Assembly: GCA_019550975.1 (NCBI GenBank)
Contig: SDWH01000018.1
Coordinates: forward strand, 26,742 to 90,741
Length of the DNA stretch: 64,000 nt
Source: Bacteroidales bacterium SW299
Lineage (GTDB): Bacteria > Bacteroidota > Bacteroidia > Bacteroidales > Bacteroidaceae
Reading direction: 5' to 3'
Shown: piece by piece, positions 18,379 through 27,816 of the stretch
Layout of the letters: each line of letters starts with the position of its first letter
Position numbering within the stretch: position 1 is the stretch's first letter
Notes under the pieces: generated by a model
The model's input: the letters and a program-made list of their open reading frames with translations, nothing else
Database searches by the model: none
What the model was told of the DNA's origin: nothing
Program-made: the position numbers and the translations under genes

Positions 18379-20127
18379 TCAGTTGCTTGTCGGATTCTGA
18401 GTCAGTGTAGAGCCGCTTGGATAGGCATCGATAGCTGATTGCGGGATGAAGTAAACCACGCGATAGTCCGTAGCCGGGATGTCTTCCGTCGCATTGTGCG
18501 GACCCGGATACCTTCTAACCAGCGAATCACCGTTGCGGAACACGTCATAGCTGCGTTCTGCCTGATATGCAAGTTCCAGCTGGCGTTCCTTGTCGACCAG
18601 TTCCGATGCCGTGGTTGCATTGAACTCGCTTGCATCGTATTCGCCTCCCGTAATGGCACGCCCGCGGATGGTATTGACATCGTTCATTGCCTCATTGATG
18701 TTTCCCATTTTCACATAGGCTTCGGCACGGTTAAGATACATTTCGTCCAGACGGGAGATGATGGGCGAATGGAGCTGTGAATCCAGACCATCCTCGCGCG
18801 AGCATTTCGTGATATAGAACTCAGGGTAGCCGTTGTTGAGAGTGATGTAATAGTCAATGACTCCCGTGTATGAAACGCCGCCGTAATTGATGGTGTAGTA
18901 TTCTTCATCGGAATCTCTTCCGTCAGTGGGAGTCAGCGTGTAAGTTTCTTCTCCCTCCGTGCATGACGTATGATCGGCGTTCACCGTCAGTTGTTTGTAG
19001 ATATATCCCGTATTGGCCGAGTTGGGAGTGATGAAGCGGAACACTTCCGTGTAGTTTCCGTCGTCATCCTGCTCGTATTGCGGCTCGATGAAGGCGGCGC
19101 GGACATCCACGATGTTTTCCTGATCCGGACGCCAGTCGTTGCGGCCCGTTTCGTCCAGCAGCTCAAGGTATTTGGCGCTGGCGTACATCTCTCCCCAGCC
19201 CATTCCTCCGATGTTCGAGTACATCCCACCGACAGTATAGTAGTAATCATATCCTGAAAATTCGCTGGCAAGCCGTTTTACGACGAATATGTCTTCGGAG
19301 TAGTTCTCCGGAGTTGTCCGGCTCGAATTCATATAGTCATCGCGTGAGGCCAACGTGTATTGTCCGGAGTTGATTACTGCATCGGCATAATAGCGTGCCG
19401 AATCTGCATAGGTTGTGTTCGGACTTTCATAAGTGCCGCTCATATACAGATAGATGCGCGAAAGCATGGCTTGGGCTGCTTCTTTGGAGGCATAGGCAGG
19501 GCCGTCGTCGCGGGTCAGTGTCGCTTCGGCTATTCGCAAGTCATAGATGGCCTGCTGGTAGGTTACTTCCACCGTAGACCGGTCGGGCAGGCTCAGGTTG
19601 TCCATGTCATCAGGCGTTCCGTTGACGATGGGCACTCCCAGATTCGTTTCCGGGCTCTGGTAATAAGGGCGGCCGAACGCACGGCACAGGTAGAAATACA
19701 TCATGCCCCGGATATAGTGGCATTCGCCCAACTGACTGAGGATTTCAGCATCTTCGGTTTCGCCTATCATGTCGATGATGTTTGACGCTTGGGCAATGGC
19801 CTTGTAGCCGTAGTCCCAGAAATTCTGCAGGCGGTAGTTGTCCGGAGTGCGCGAGAATGTGATGAACTCGTAGAAATCGTCGGTGGATGAGCCGCGGATC
19901 ATCATATTGTCACCTGCGTATTCTCCCAGGCGGTGCATCGGGTCGGACCATGTCTTTAACTGCGCATATGCTCCGTCAATCAGGCTGCTTAATGTTTCAG
20001 ACGGATTTGATGTGACCTGTTCGGATGCCACGCTGCTGGTGGGGAAACGGTCTAGGTCGCACGAGCTTAAACCTCCGGCAATCAGGGCCGAGGTCAGAAC
20101 TATTGAAGTAAATATGTTGTTTCTCAT
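18379..20127 (-). CDS. SusD/RagB-family nutrient-binding outer membrane lipoprotein
   Basis: A 582-aa surface lipoprotein. The signal peptide ends with the lipobox LSSC (Cys23 lipidated). The rest is the alpha-helical TPR-like SusD fold, with conserved blocks such as FWDYGYKAIAQASNIID (about 101-118), LGECHYIRGMMYFYLCRAFG (about 132-151) and, near the C-terminus, ISRLDEMYLNRAEAYVKMGN and NDVNTIRGRA. It captures a glycan or other large nutrient and forms the lid of the SusC channel encoded 11 nt upstream. No hydrolases or regulator genes adjoin the pair, so the substrate cannot be predicted. Confidence 0.95.
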   Translation of the reverse strand: MRNNIFTSIVLTSALIAGGLSSCDLDRFPTSSVASEQVTSNPSETLSSLIDGAYAQLKTWSDPMHRLGEYAGDNMMIRGSSTDDFYEFITFSRTPDNYRLQNFWDYGYKAIAQASNIIDMIGETEDAEILSQLGECHYIRGMMYFYLCRAFGRPYYQSPETNLGVPIVNGTPDDMDNLSLPDRSTVEVTYQQAIYDLRIAEATLTRDDGPAYASKEAAQAMLSRIYLYMSGTYESPNTTYADSARYYADAVINSGQYTLASRDDYMNSSRTTPENYSEDIFVVKRLASEFSGYDYYYTVGGMYSNIGGMGWGEMYASAKYLELLDETGRNDWRPDQENIVDVRAAFIEPQYEQDDDGNYTEVFRFITPNSANTGYIYKQLTVNADHTSCTEGEETYTLTPTDGRDSDEEYYTINYGGVSYTGVIDYYITLNNGYPEFYITKCSREDGLDSQLHSPIISRLDEMYLNRAEAYVKMGNINEAMNDVNTIRGRAITGGEYDASEFNATTASELVDKERQLELAYQAERSYDVFRNGDSLVRRYPGPHNATEDIPATDYRVVYFIPQSAIDAYPSGSTLTQNPTSN

Positions 20128-20138
20128 AAAATCGCTGT

Positions 20139-23100
20139 TTAGAAAGTTAAGTTGATGCCAAACATGAATTTGCGGGTAGTAGGATACGAGATATTGGCCG
20201 TACCTATCGACTTGTATGTGCCTGTATCTTCGTCGTAAGATGCTGAAATTTCAGGGTCAATGCCTGAGAATCCTGTTATGGTGAACACGTTCTCAGCCAT
20301 AAAGTAGATGCGCATGTTCTGGATGTAATATTTGGGCAGCTTCAGGTTATATCCGATAGACAGCGACCGGAGCTTCAGGTAATCTCCGTCTTCCAGGTAT
20401 CTGGTTGATGCGCTGTTGGAGTTGCTGTCGTTTCCGTAGCTTGCCAGCGGGTGGGTGGCTATGTCGCCCGGTTTTTCCCAGCGGCTCCATCCGTCCATCA
20501 GTTTCATCTGGTTGCGGTCGGTATAAGCTCCGTCGGAGTCGTACTCCTGACGTGCATAGTTGTAGATCTTGCCGCCGATGGAGAATCCGAATGAAGCGCT
20601 GAGGTCAATGTTCTTCCATTGCACGAACGTGTTGAATCCGCCGAACAGGTCGGGCGAAGTGGATTCGGTTATCACCTGGTTGGCTTCCGAGTAGTTGCTT
20701 GTCGTTTCACGGCTGCCTTCTTCATCGTTCACGTACCATAGCGGTGATCCGGTTTCGGGATCAACTCCTGCCCATTCGCGCAGGTAATAGCAGTCGGTTC
20801 CGTATCCCACCTTCAGCACTTTGTCTGCGGCTCCGGCAATGTTCGTGTCGTTTCCTCCTCCGCCTATGATCGTCAGATCCGGGTCGTCACCGTACAGCTT
20901 CTCTACCGTGTTGACATTGTGCCCCAAGTTCAGGTCTACGCTCCACAACCAGTCTTTCGTGCGGACGATATCGCCTCCGATGGTCAGTTCGATACCTTTG
21001 TTGCTGACCTCGCCCACATTCTGCCAGCGGCTGGTCACGCCAGTCAGGCCGGATACAGGCACCTGATACAGAGCGTTCTTCGTATATTTGTTATAGTAGT
21101 CAAATACCAGGCGCAGGCGGTTCTTGAAGAAGTTGGCATCGATACCGATTCCGCCGGTGTAGGTTGTTTCCCATGTGAAGTTGCTGTTTCCTACCTGGCT
21201 GATCAGCAGGGCAGGCGTTCCGTTATAGTTTGCGGAAGCAGAATAAAGGTCATACGACGGATAACGTGCATAGGGAATGTTTCCTACCGAACCGTAAGAA
21301 GCACGGAGCTTCAGCATATCCACCCATGGGGCATTGAACCAGCTTTCCTGATGGATGTTCCATCCTGCACTGATTGAGAAGAAGTTACCGTATTTGTTGT
21401 TTGCTCCGAAGTTTGACGCGCCGTCGCGGCGGATTGAGGCTTCAGCCAGATATTTGCCGTCGTAAGCATAGTTGGCCTTCATGAAATAAGACTGTTTGGC
21501 CCATTCAGTCAGGCTTCCGCCTACGGCTTCTGGAGTAGATGTAGCGTCAAGCACGCCCACGCCGGATATAAGTCCCGTACCAGTAGCCGAAATGGCTTTG
21601 TCGCGCGTAGAGAGGAACTCATAGGCCAGCAATGCCTGTACGGAGTGCTTGCCGAAAAGCTTGTTGAAAGTCAGGTACTGGTTGGTGTACAAACGCGTGG
21701 AGTTGCTCTGGTATTCGCTCACACGTCCCTGAACACCCGAAGCGCTGTCTGTGTTGGGGTCTGTGTATTGCGAATAGTAGTAGCCTCTGTAACGGTAGCT
21801 GTTTACAGAAGTAAATGTCAGCCAGTCTGTGAACTTGATGTCAAAGTCAAAGTTTCCGGAGAACTCGTAAGTCTTGTAGTCCGTATGGTCGCCGTTGGCA
21901 AGCGCGTTGAGGTAGTTCGTATCTGACGAGTCTACCCAGCCGCTGTAGCGGTCCGGCACCAGATTGCCTTCTTCATCATACGGGCTGTCCCACGGGAACA
22001 TGGTGTACATTGACGTTACGTCATACTGCGCATCGTATGTGTCGATCATTGACCCTGAAACGTTAGGCTTGATTGTCAGCCATTTGACGGGCTGGTATAT
22101 GGTGCGGTAGCGGAAACTGTAGCGTGTATAGTCGTATCCTTTTACTGCGCCCGATTCGTCGTAATATCCCAGTGAGAAATAGGAGCGTATCTTTTCGTTG
22201 CCTCCCGAAAGCGAAATGTTATAGTCTTGAGTGAAACCTGACTGTGAGGCGAGATCCCACCAGCTGAAGTCAGCGTTCCGCAGGTCCGAATTATAACGGC
22301 TGAATGTGATGTCTTCCTGATTGGGAAACGAAGCGTAGTAGTCATAAAGTTCCGCACCGTTCATCATCTTCATGTTGCCGGTTGTCAGTCGGCTTATACC
22401 CAGCTTAACGGAGGCGTTTACAGTCATTTTTTCCACTTTGCCGGCTTTTGTAGTGACCACGATGACACCGTTTGCGCCTTGCGAACCGAAGATGGCGGTT
22501 GATGCAGCGTCTTTCAGCACTGTAAGTGTTTCAATGTCTGAAGGGTTCAGCACACCGGGATCTTCACCCACAATTACGCCGTCGATAACCCACAGGGGCG
22601 AGGTGCTTCCGCTCAACGTGGCGCGTCCGCGGATCTGTACGGCTCCGTTTGAGCCGGGCTGGCTGGAACCGGGAGCAACGTATACGCCTGAAATCTTGCC
22701 GTTCAGCATGTTCTCGACATTAGGCGTGGTGATGTCAGCCAGCTTTTCCTGTTTCAGTGTTGCCATAGCTCCCGTCAGGCTTTCCTTTTTCTGGACACCG
22801 TATCCTACAACGACAACTTCGTCTAGTTCATGCGAGCTTTCTTCCAGCTTGATGTCATATTTTGTCTTCCCCGGGACAACTTTGATTGTAATGGTATTGT
22901 AGCCGATGTAGCTTATGGTAAGTTCTGTGTTTTCCGCTACCGTCAAGATATATTCACCGTTCATGTTGGTAATCGTTCCGACGCGCGGATTGTTTTTGTC
23001 TGCTATTGAGGCCCCGATGATGCTTTCCCCCTTTGCATCGGTGACAACGCCGCTTATCGTAACTTTCTTGGATTGCTGTTGCACCTTTGATGCTGCAACG

Positions 23101-23219
23101 GCTTGGTTTTCTGCCGGGATTGGATTTGTGCCGGCAATGACAGACGTGGAAACAAAGAGCATACTCCACAGGATGGTCGTTCGTGGGTACTCTCTAAACA
23201 TGTGTACATAATTTCTCAT
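20139..23219 (-). CDS. SusC/RagA-family TonB-linked outer membrane transporter
   Basis: A 1026-aa TonB-dependent transporter. Signal peptide (about 1-30), then a carboxypeptidase-D-like regulatory domain (about 50-130, with SGVVTDAKGESIIGAS), then the TonB box and plug region starting ELDEVVVVGYGVQKKESLTGA, then the 22-strand barrel ending in FMFGINLTF. It forms the import channel closed by the SusD lipoprotein encoded just downstream. The N-terminus carries no extra anti-sigma-interacting STN domain, so control by a FecI/FecR pair is not indicated. It is preceded by 500 bp of AT-rich DNA. Confidence 0.96.
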   Translation of the reverse strand: MRNYVHMFREYPRTTILWSMLFVSTSVIAGTNPIPAENQAVAASKVQQQSKKVTISGVVTDAKGESIIGASIADKNNPRVGTITNMNGEYILTVAENTELTISYIGYNTITIKVVPGKTKYDIKLEESSHELDEVVVVGYGVQKKESLTGAMATLKQEKLADITTPNVENMLNGKISGVYVAPGSSQPGSNGAVQIRGRATLSGSTSPLWVIDGVIVGEDPGVLNPSDIETLTVLKDAASTAIFGSQGANGVIVVTTKAGKVEKMTVNASVKLGISRLTTGNMKMMNGAELYDYYASFPNQEDITFSRYNSDLRNADFSWWDLASQSGFTQDYNISLSGGNEKIRSYFSLGYYDESGAVKGYDYTRYSFRYRTIYQPVKWLTIKPNVSGSMIDTYDAQYDVTSMYTMFPWDSPYDEEGNLVPDRYSGWVDSSDTNYLNALANGDHTDYKTYEFSGNFDFDIKFTDWLTFTSVNSYRYRGYYYSQYTDPNTDSASGVQGRVSEYQSNSTRLYTNQYLTFNKLFGKHSVQALLAYEFLSTRDKAISATGTGLISGVGVLDATSTPEAVGGSLTEWAKQSYFMKANYAYDGKYLAEASIRRDGASNFGANNKYGNFFSISAGWNIHQESWFNAPWVDMLKLRASYGSVGNIPYARYPSYDLYSASANYNGTPALLISQVGNSNFTWETTYTGGIGIDANFFKNRLRLVFDYYNKYTKNALYQVPVSGLTGVTSRWQNVGEVSNKGIELTIGGDIVRTKDWLWSVDLNLGHNVNTVEKLYGDDPDLTIIGGGGNDTNIAGAADKVLKVGYGTDCYYLREWAGVDPETGSPLWYVNDEEGSRETTSNYSEANQVITESTSPDLFGGFNTFVQWKNIDLSASFGFSIGGKIYNYARQEYDSDGAYTDRNQMKLMDGWSRWEKPGDIATHPLASYGNDSNSNSASTRYLEDGDYLKLRSLSIGYNLKLPKYYIQNMRIYFMAENVFTITGFSGIDPEISASYDEDTGTYKSIGTANISYPTTRKFMFGINLTF

Positions 23220-23348
23220 GCTCGTGTCGTTTTGAAGTTAAACTTTAGTTTTTACACTCTGATTTATTGATACAGTATACTGTTTTTTATAGTATTTTGT
23301 CTAGACTTAATTTTATGCAATAATGAATTTATAGTAGTTAAGTTGTTG

Positions 23349-23364
23349 CAAATATACAAATATA
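23349..23364 (-). promoter_or_regulatory. Candidate susC -7 boxes
   Basis: Two adjacent copies of TATATTTG on the minus strand match TAnnTTTG. Transcription from here would give a susC leader of about 120-140 nt. No clear -33 box was found. Confidence 0.4.
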
Positions 23365-23610
23365 TTTTATCTGACAATATTCTTTCTTAGAAAAATATTA
23401 ACAAGCAATATGTCAAAATAAATGAATAAATTGTGATTTTTAGTATTTGTTTTTCTGTGTAATGTGAGATTTTTGTAAATATTATTTGAACGTTTTTGAA
23501 AATGTTGCGGGATGGCAGGCGTTTTTTTAACTTCATTTTCGGGAAAGAGATGAAACTGTTTCGGCCGGTTGCTGGAAAAATGGATGCACATTTTGCCCGT
23601 TGGGACTAAA

Positions 23611-23625
23611 AGCCTGTCGTTTAAA
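23611..23625. repeat. 15-bp direct repeat, right copy
   Basis: AGCCTGTCGTTTAAA, identical to 18129-18143 on the far side of the SusC/SusD pair. Confidence 0.5.
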
Positions 23626-23668
23626 ACTCTAGGGAGCGGTGCGTGTTTGCGTGGGTTTGCAAAGCAGA

Positions 23669-23700
23669 TTTGCCCATCTTCATAAATAATTGTATCTTTA
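23669..23700 (+). promoter_or_regulatory. Promoter of the 23.7-kb gene
   Basis: TTTG (23669-23672) and TATCTTTA (23693-23700) are separated by 20 bp, the standard Bacteroidetes -33/-7 arrangement. It places the start site near 23706 and supports the ATG at 23721 over the upstream in-frame ATG at 23643. Confidence 0.6.
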
Positions 23701-23720
23701 TCCGCTCAAAAATGCGATGT

Positions 23721-24302
23721 ATGGAAAAAATAACTTTTGCCCCGAATGTCCTTTTGATAGACGCTGCCTGCCTGAATCGTGTAGGAAATGATATGGCGCG
23801 CCATTTTGCGCCGTTGGTGAATCGTGAACTTCCGAAAGCGGATTTGTCACTGCTGCTTGAATGCCTGGCTTTGGATGCCGGAGTGCAGCCCGGAGAAAAT
23901 GAGATACAGGTCATATTTATTTATGACGGAAGCACCAGGCGGATGAACTTCTGTGAACCGTCGGATTTAGGCAAGGAATTGCATGATGTGGCTTTCAAAA
24001 GCCGGTTGGGAGAGTTCTCCATCTATAGTTTCCAGCCTTCAGGCATGGCCTCGCGTGAAGATCTGTTCATCGAGTCGCTCCGGATTATCGGCGAGTCGAA
24101 AGAAGCGCAGTGTGTTGGGGTTGTTCCCGATGAACCAGCTTATGGAAGCAAGACAGCCGATGAGGTCAGCAAGTGGGAGAAGAAAGATAAAGCAACGCTG
24201 TTCGGCATGAATCCGCCGTCGCAGCTTTCTGCCAGATGGCAGTTTGAGATGCTGGGATACGCTGTGCTTCAGTCGCTGGGCATCCGTGCTGATGAACTTT
24301 AA
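23721..24302 (+). CDS. Conserved Bacteroidales hypothetical protein (possibly DUF6621)
   Basis: A 193-aa soluble protein from ATG 23721; an in-frame ATG at 23643 lies upstream of the predicted promoter and is rejected. It begins KITFAPNVLLIDAACLNRV, contains LLLECLALDAGVQPGENEIQVIFIYD and ends MLGYAVLQSLGIRADEL, a pattern I recall as a Bacteroidales-restricted family (DUF6621, unverified). No catalytic motif is seen. It lies 11 nt before the LysR gene and is probably co-transcribed with it. Confidence 0.75.
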   Translation: MEKITFAPNVLLIDAACLNRVGNDMARHFAPLVNRELPKADLSLLLECLALDAGVQPGENEIQVIFIYDGSTRRMNFCEPSDLGKELHDVAFKSRLGEFSIYSFQPSGMASREDLFIESLRIIGESKEAQCVGVVPDEPAYGSKTADEVSKWEKKDKATLFGMNPPSQLSARWQFEMLGYAVLQSLGIRADEL

Positions 24303-24313
24303 GCGGGAGAGTC

Positions 24314-25210
24314 ATGTCTGATTTCCGATTGAAGGCATTCTATAGTGTGGCGAAGAATCTGAGCTTCACCAAGGCTTCGCAGGAACTGTTTGTCAGCCAG
24401 CCGGCCGTGACCAGGCATGTGCATGAACTGGAAAGCATGTATCAGGTGCGTCTGTTTGACCGGAAGGGAAATACAATCTCTTTGACCGAGGCTGGGCGTG
24501 TGCTCATGGAGCATTGCGAACGGATTCTTGCCGAGTACCGCAAGCTTGAGTACGATATGCATCAGCTTAACAACGAGTGTGCCGGGGAGTTGAGGCTGGG
24601 GGCAAGCACTACCATTTCGCGTTATGTGCTTCCGCCCGTGCTGGCAAGGTTTACAGAACGGTATCCGAAAATAAATGTGTCGCTTATCGACATGAATTCC
24701 CGCCATATAGAGAATGCGCTTCAGGAAAACAGCATTGATGTCGGGATGGTGGAAGGAGTGTTCCGCGTTCCTAATCTCCGTTACGAACCGTTCCTGTGTG
24801 ATGAGCTGGTTCCTGTGGCATGTTGTTCGGGCAAGTGGAATGTTCCTGAGGAACTGTCGCTGGAGGAATTTGTCCGTATGCCTTTGGTATTGCGTGAGCG
24901 CGGTTCGGGAACGCTTGACGCCATTGAAATGGCTTTGTCGGAAAAAGGACTGAAACTTTCGTCACTGAACGTGCGTATGTATTTGGGCAGCACGGAGAGC
25001 ATCAAGTCGTTTCTGCGTTACAGTGACTGCATGGGAATCGTTTCGGTGTTTGCTGTCGACCGTGAGCTTCGTTCGGGAGAGTTCCGGGTTGTCGATGTGG
25101 ACGGTTTCCGCTTCAAACGCCATTTCTGTTTCGTTTCCGCCCAAGGGCAAGAAGCGGATACCGCTCTCAACTTCATTCAGTTTGTAAAGGATATGGTGAA
25201 GAACGTTTGA
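24314..25210 (+). CDS. LysR-family transcriptional regulator
   Basis: A 298-aa LysR-type regulator. The N-terminal winged HTH (residues 1-60) reads FYSVAKNLSFTKASQELFVSQPAVTRHVHELE, typical of the CysB/CbbR branch. Residues of about 90-295 form the two-lobed co-inducer-binding domain (LRLGASTTISRYVLPPVLARF). Its effector cannot be inferred from sequence. The gene shares an operon with the upstream small protein and converges on the AmpG-like permease gene with only 6 bp between them. Confidence 0.93.
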   Translation: MSDFRLKAFYSVAKNLSFTKASQELFVSQPAVTRHVHELESMYQVRLFDRKGNTISLTEAGRVLMEHCERILAEYRKLEYDMHQLNNECAGELRLGASTTISRYVLPPVLARFTERYPKINVSLIDMNSRHIENALQENSIDVGMVEGVFRVPNLRYEPFLCDELVPVACCSGKWNVPEELSLEEFVRMPLVLRERGSGTLDAIEMALSEKGLKLSSLNVRMYLGSTESIKSFLRYSDCMGIVSVFAVDRELRSGEFRVVDVDGFRFKRHFCFVSAQGQEADTALNFIQFVKDMVKNV

Positions 25211-25216
25211 ATGTTT

Positions 25217-26497
25217 TCATTTCTTTCCGAATTTCGGGTCAATCTTCAGCAAGGCGGTTACACCGAAAGTGGCGAGCGTGCAGGCCATGATCCAGACAAA
25301 GAAAAGCCGGTATCCTAAAGTTTCTTGCATCCATCCGGCAATCATGCCCGGAAGCATCATGCCCAGTGCCATGAAGGCCGTGCAAATGGCATAGTGGGAA
25401 GTCTTGTGATTCCCGTCTTTTGAAAAATAAATCAAATAAAGCATGTAGGCGGTGAATCCGAATCCGTAGCCGAACTGTTCGATGAATATGCAGCTGTTGA
25501 TGATCCACAGGCTGGAAGGAAGGGCATAGCTCATGTATACATAAACGATGTCGGGGAGGGAAATGGCCCATACCATCGGCCATAGCCAGCGTTTCAGTCC
25601 GTGTCGGGACACGGCTATTCCTCCAAGTATTCCTCCTAAGGTCAGTCCGATGATCCCGAGTGTTCCTTGCGAAAATCCTATCTGTGCGGTAGTCATTCCC
25701 AGTCCTCCTTTTTCGGGCGGATCAAGCAGGAAGGGGATTCCCATCTTGGCCAGCTGCGCTTCGGGCAGCCGGTAGAGCAGCATGAAAAGAATGGCTGCCA
25801 GAGCCTGTTTCTTGCGGAAAAAGGATGCGATTGTTTCGGCGAATCCGCAGAGGATGTTGCGTGCCTGTATTCCGGCCTGTGCCGGGCAGTCGTCTGCCGG
25901 GCGGGGAAGAAGAAACGAGTGGTAGAGCCACAGAGCCAGAATCATGCCGGAAAGGATAAAGAATGTGATGCTCCATGCATAGTCGATTCTTCCGCTTGTC
26001 TTTTCGAGAAATCCAGCCAGCATGATCAGAAGCCCTTGGCCTGCTATCGTGGCAAAACGGTAGAACGTGCTGCGGATGCCCACGAACAATGCTTGCTGAT
26101 GGCTGGTCAGACCGAGCATGTAGAATCCGTCGGCGGCGATGTCGTGTGTGGCGGAGCTGAAAGCGATAAGCCAGAATACGGCCAATGTGAGCTGGAAGAA
26201 ACGGTCGGTCGGGATGGTGAAGGCGATTCCCGCCAGTCCGGCCCCTAGCAATAGCTGCATGCTGACAATCCACCAGCGTTTGGTTTTGAGCAAATCGACG
26301 AACGGGCTCCAAAGCGGCTTGATAACCCATGGCAGGTTGAGCCAGCTGGTATAGAGGGCTATGTCCGTATTGGAAATTCCCATGCGTTTGTACATCACCA
26401 GCGAGAGAATCATTGCGGCTACATACGGAAGTCCTTCGGCAAAATAGAGGGTAGGCACCCATGCCCAGGGAGAAATGCTCTTTATGCGTGCTTTCAT
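25217..26497 (-). CDS. AmpG-like MFS permease
   Basis: A 426-aa major facilitator with about 12 membrane helices. The start PWAWVPTLYFAEGLPYVAAMILSLVMYKRMGISNTDIALYTSW is the AmpG family signature; AmpG imports GlcNAc-anhydroMurNAc muropeptides for cell wall recycling. It is the last gene of a minus-strand operon with a SpoIID-like gene (4-bp gap). SpoIID homologues are lytic transglycosylases that make just such anhydro-muropeptides, so the context supports the transport role. Specificity is inferred, not shown. Confidence 0.87.
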   Translation of the reverse strand: MKARIKSISPWAWVPTLYFAEGLPYVAAMILSLVMYKRMGISNTDIALYTSWLNLPWVIKPLWSPFVDLLKTKRWWIVSMQLLLGAGLAGIAFTIPTDRFFQLTLAVFWLIAFSSATHDIAADGFYMLGLTSHQQALFVGIRSTFYRFATIAGQGLLIMLAGFLEKTSGRIDYAWSITFFILSGMILALWLYHSFLLPRPADDCPAQAGIQARNILCGFAETIASFFRKKQALAAILFMLLYRLPEAQLAKMGIPFLLDPPEKGGLGMTTAQIGFSQGTLGIIGLTLGGILGGIAVSRHGLKRWLWPMVWAISLPDIVYVYMSYALPSSLWIINSCIFIEQFGYGFGFTAYMLYLIYFSKDGNHKTSHYAICTAFMALGMMLPGMIAGWMQETLGYRLFFVWIMACTLATFGVTALLKIDPKFGKK

Positions 26498-26501
26498 GTT
26501 T

Positions 26502-27812
26502 TCAATACAGTTTTCTGATGTCCGCCCCCTTGTAGTAATGGAGCAGGATTTCGTTATAGTTGTAGCCTTTTTCGCCCATTACGGCAGCTCCTATCTGGCA
26601 GAGTCCGACTCCGTGGCCCCATCCGGCGCCGGTCAGTTCGAACCATTCGGGAACGCCTTCCTTTTCCGGTCCCTTGTCGACAACGAATGCCGAACTGAAC
26701 AGATGCGTTTCAGAAAGGACACGCCGGATCTCCAATTCTTTTCCGATGACCAGCGTCTTGTTTGTCCCGACAATTTTCAGTTTGCTGATTCTTCCGGACT
26801 TTCCCCGCTCTGCCGGTATCAGGTCGATGATGCATCCGTAGTCGCATTTCGTGTTCCGGCGGATCAGAGAAGCCAGTTCTTCTTGCGTGTAGCGCACTTT
26901 CCACCGGTAGAAATTGTCGGTTTGCTGGTCGTAGTTGTTCAGTATCTGTGTGATGATCCTGCTGTCATGCGTGTTGCAGAACGCTTCGGGAGTGCTTCTG
27001 ATCCAGTGTTCCGCTTCCTTTTCATCGGTAAGGTCGGGCAGGTGTGATTCTTTTTCCGTGTCGCGCACGGCCGTGAGATAAGGATACGACTTGTCTTCCC
27101 AGCAATAGTTGAATTCTTCGCTTGCTCCTCCGCAGCATTTTGAAAACCGGGAGTCGCAGATAGCGTGCTTGTACATGAGCACCTGTCCGCGGGTTGCTTT
27201 CACGGCTTCGGCCACACTGCGGTTTGAAGCGCGGGTAATTCCCTGGTACCGTTGGCAGTGGTCGTCCGCACATACGTCAAAGATCGTATGGTCTTCACGG
27301 TCGTACCACCGGATATATTCCGTGTCGGTCTTGATGAACGAGAAAAAGCCGTCGTGCTTCTTGCTGAGCGATTTCCGCTTCTCTATCTGTGCCAGCAGCC
27401 AGCTCCGTGATATTACGGCGTGGGCTTTCAGAAACTCCAGGGCGGAAGCGGCGTTCATTTCCGACGAGATGACGCTGGTCAGATACTCTTCTGCCGGCAC
27501 CTGGTTGATTGCAGTTATTTTGCCTTCGTCAACTGTCAGCCGGAGCGATCCGAGAAACGTTTGCGTTTCCTGCTGTTCCCAATGGAAGTTGATGCCGATG
27601 GTGACATCGTACAAAGAGAATGAGGCATTCTCCTCCAATGGTGTGAATGTCAGTTCCTGATACACGTTTCCGTTCCACAGTATGCCTCCTTCTTCGAAAC
27701 TTACCTTTTGTTGCCCTTCTACGGTTTCTCCTTTGGCTATGTATTTGGCGTTCAGCGTGAAGTTTATTTCGAGGGCATTGACGATGCCTACATTTATTTC
27801 CGGTTCTTTCAT
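26502..27812 (-). CDS. SpoIID/LytB-domain protein
   Basis: A 436-aa protein with a SpoIID domain. The core motif VISSEMNAASALEFLKAHAVISRSWL contains the Glu corresponding to the catalytic residue of SpoIID. The signature end AGWGHGVGLCQIGAAVMGEKGYNYNEILLHYYKGADI is near the C-terminus. SpoIID is a lytic transglycosylase acting on peptidoglycan strands lacking stem peptides. No signal peptide is apparent, so the location is uncertain. It lies between a GT2-DUF4922 gene and an AmpG-like gene on the same strand, gaps 4 bp each. In non-sporulating Bacteroidales it is probably a wall-recycling enzyme. Confidence 0.9.
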   Translation of the reverse strand: MKEPEINVGIVNALEINFTLNAKYIAKGETVEGQQKVSFEEGGILWNGNVYQELTFTPLEENASFSLYDVTIGINFHWEQQETQTFLGSLRLTVDEGKITAINQVPAEEYLTSVISSEMNAASALEFLKAHAVISRSWLLAQIEKRKSLSKKHDGFFSFIKTDTEYIRWYDREDHTIFDVCADDHCQRYQGITRASNRSVAEAVKATRGQVLMYKHAICDSRFSKCCGGASEEFNYCWEDKSYPYLTAVRDTEKESHLPDLTDEKEAEHWIRSTPEAFCNTHDSRIITQILNNYDQQTDNFYRWKVRYTQEELASLIRRNTKCDYGCIIDLIPAERGKSGRISKLKIVGTNKTLVIGKELEIRRVLSETHLFSSAFVVDKGPEKEGVPEWFELTGAGWGHGVGLCQIGAAVMGEKGYNYNEILLHYYKGADIRKLY

Positions 27813-27816
27813 AAGC

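Larger units (their letters stand above)
23220..23720. other. 500-bp AT-rich upstream region of susC and a divergent gene
   Basis: No gene is seen. It contains candidate minus-strand -7 boxes (CAAATATA at 23349-23356 and 23357-23364, reading TATATTTG), a perfect 12-bp palindrome ACAGTATACTGT (23272-23283) that could be an operator in the susC leader, the right copy of the 15-bp repeat (23611-23625) and a + strand promoter at 23669-23700. Confidence 0.6.

Noticed and set aside
23272..23283. 12-bp palindrome ACAGTATACTGT as a firm operator
   Set aside because: It is perfect but short and lies in very AT-rich DNA; kept only as a remark for the susC upstream region.
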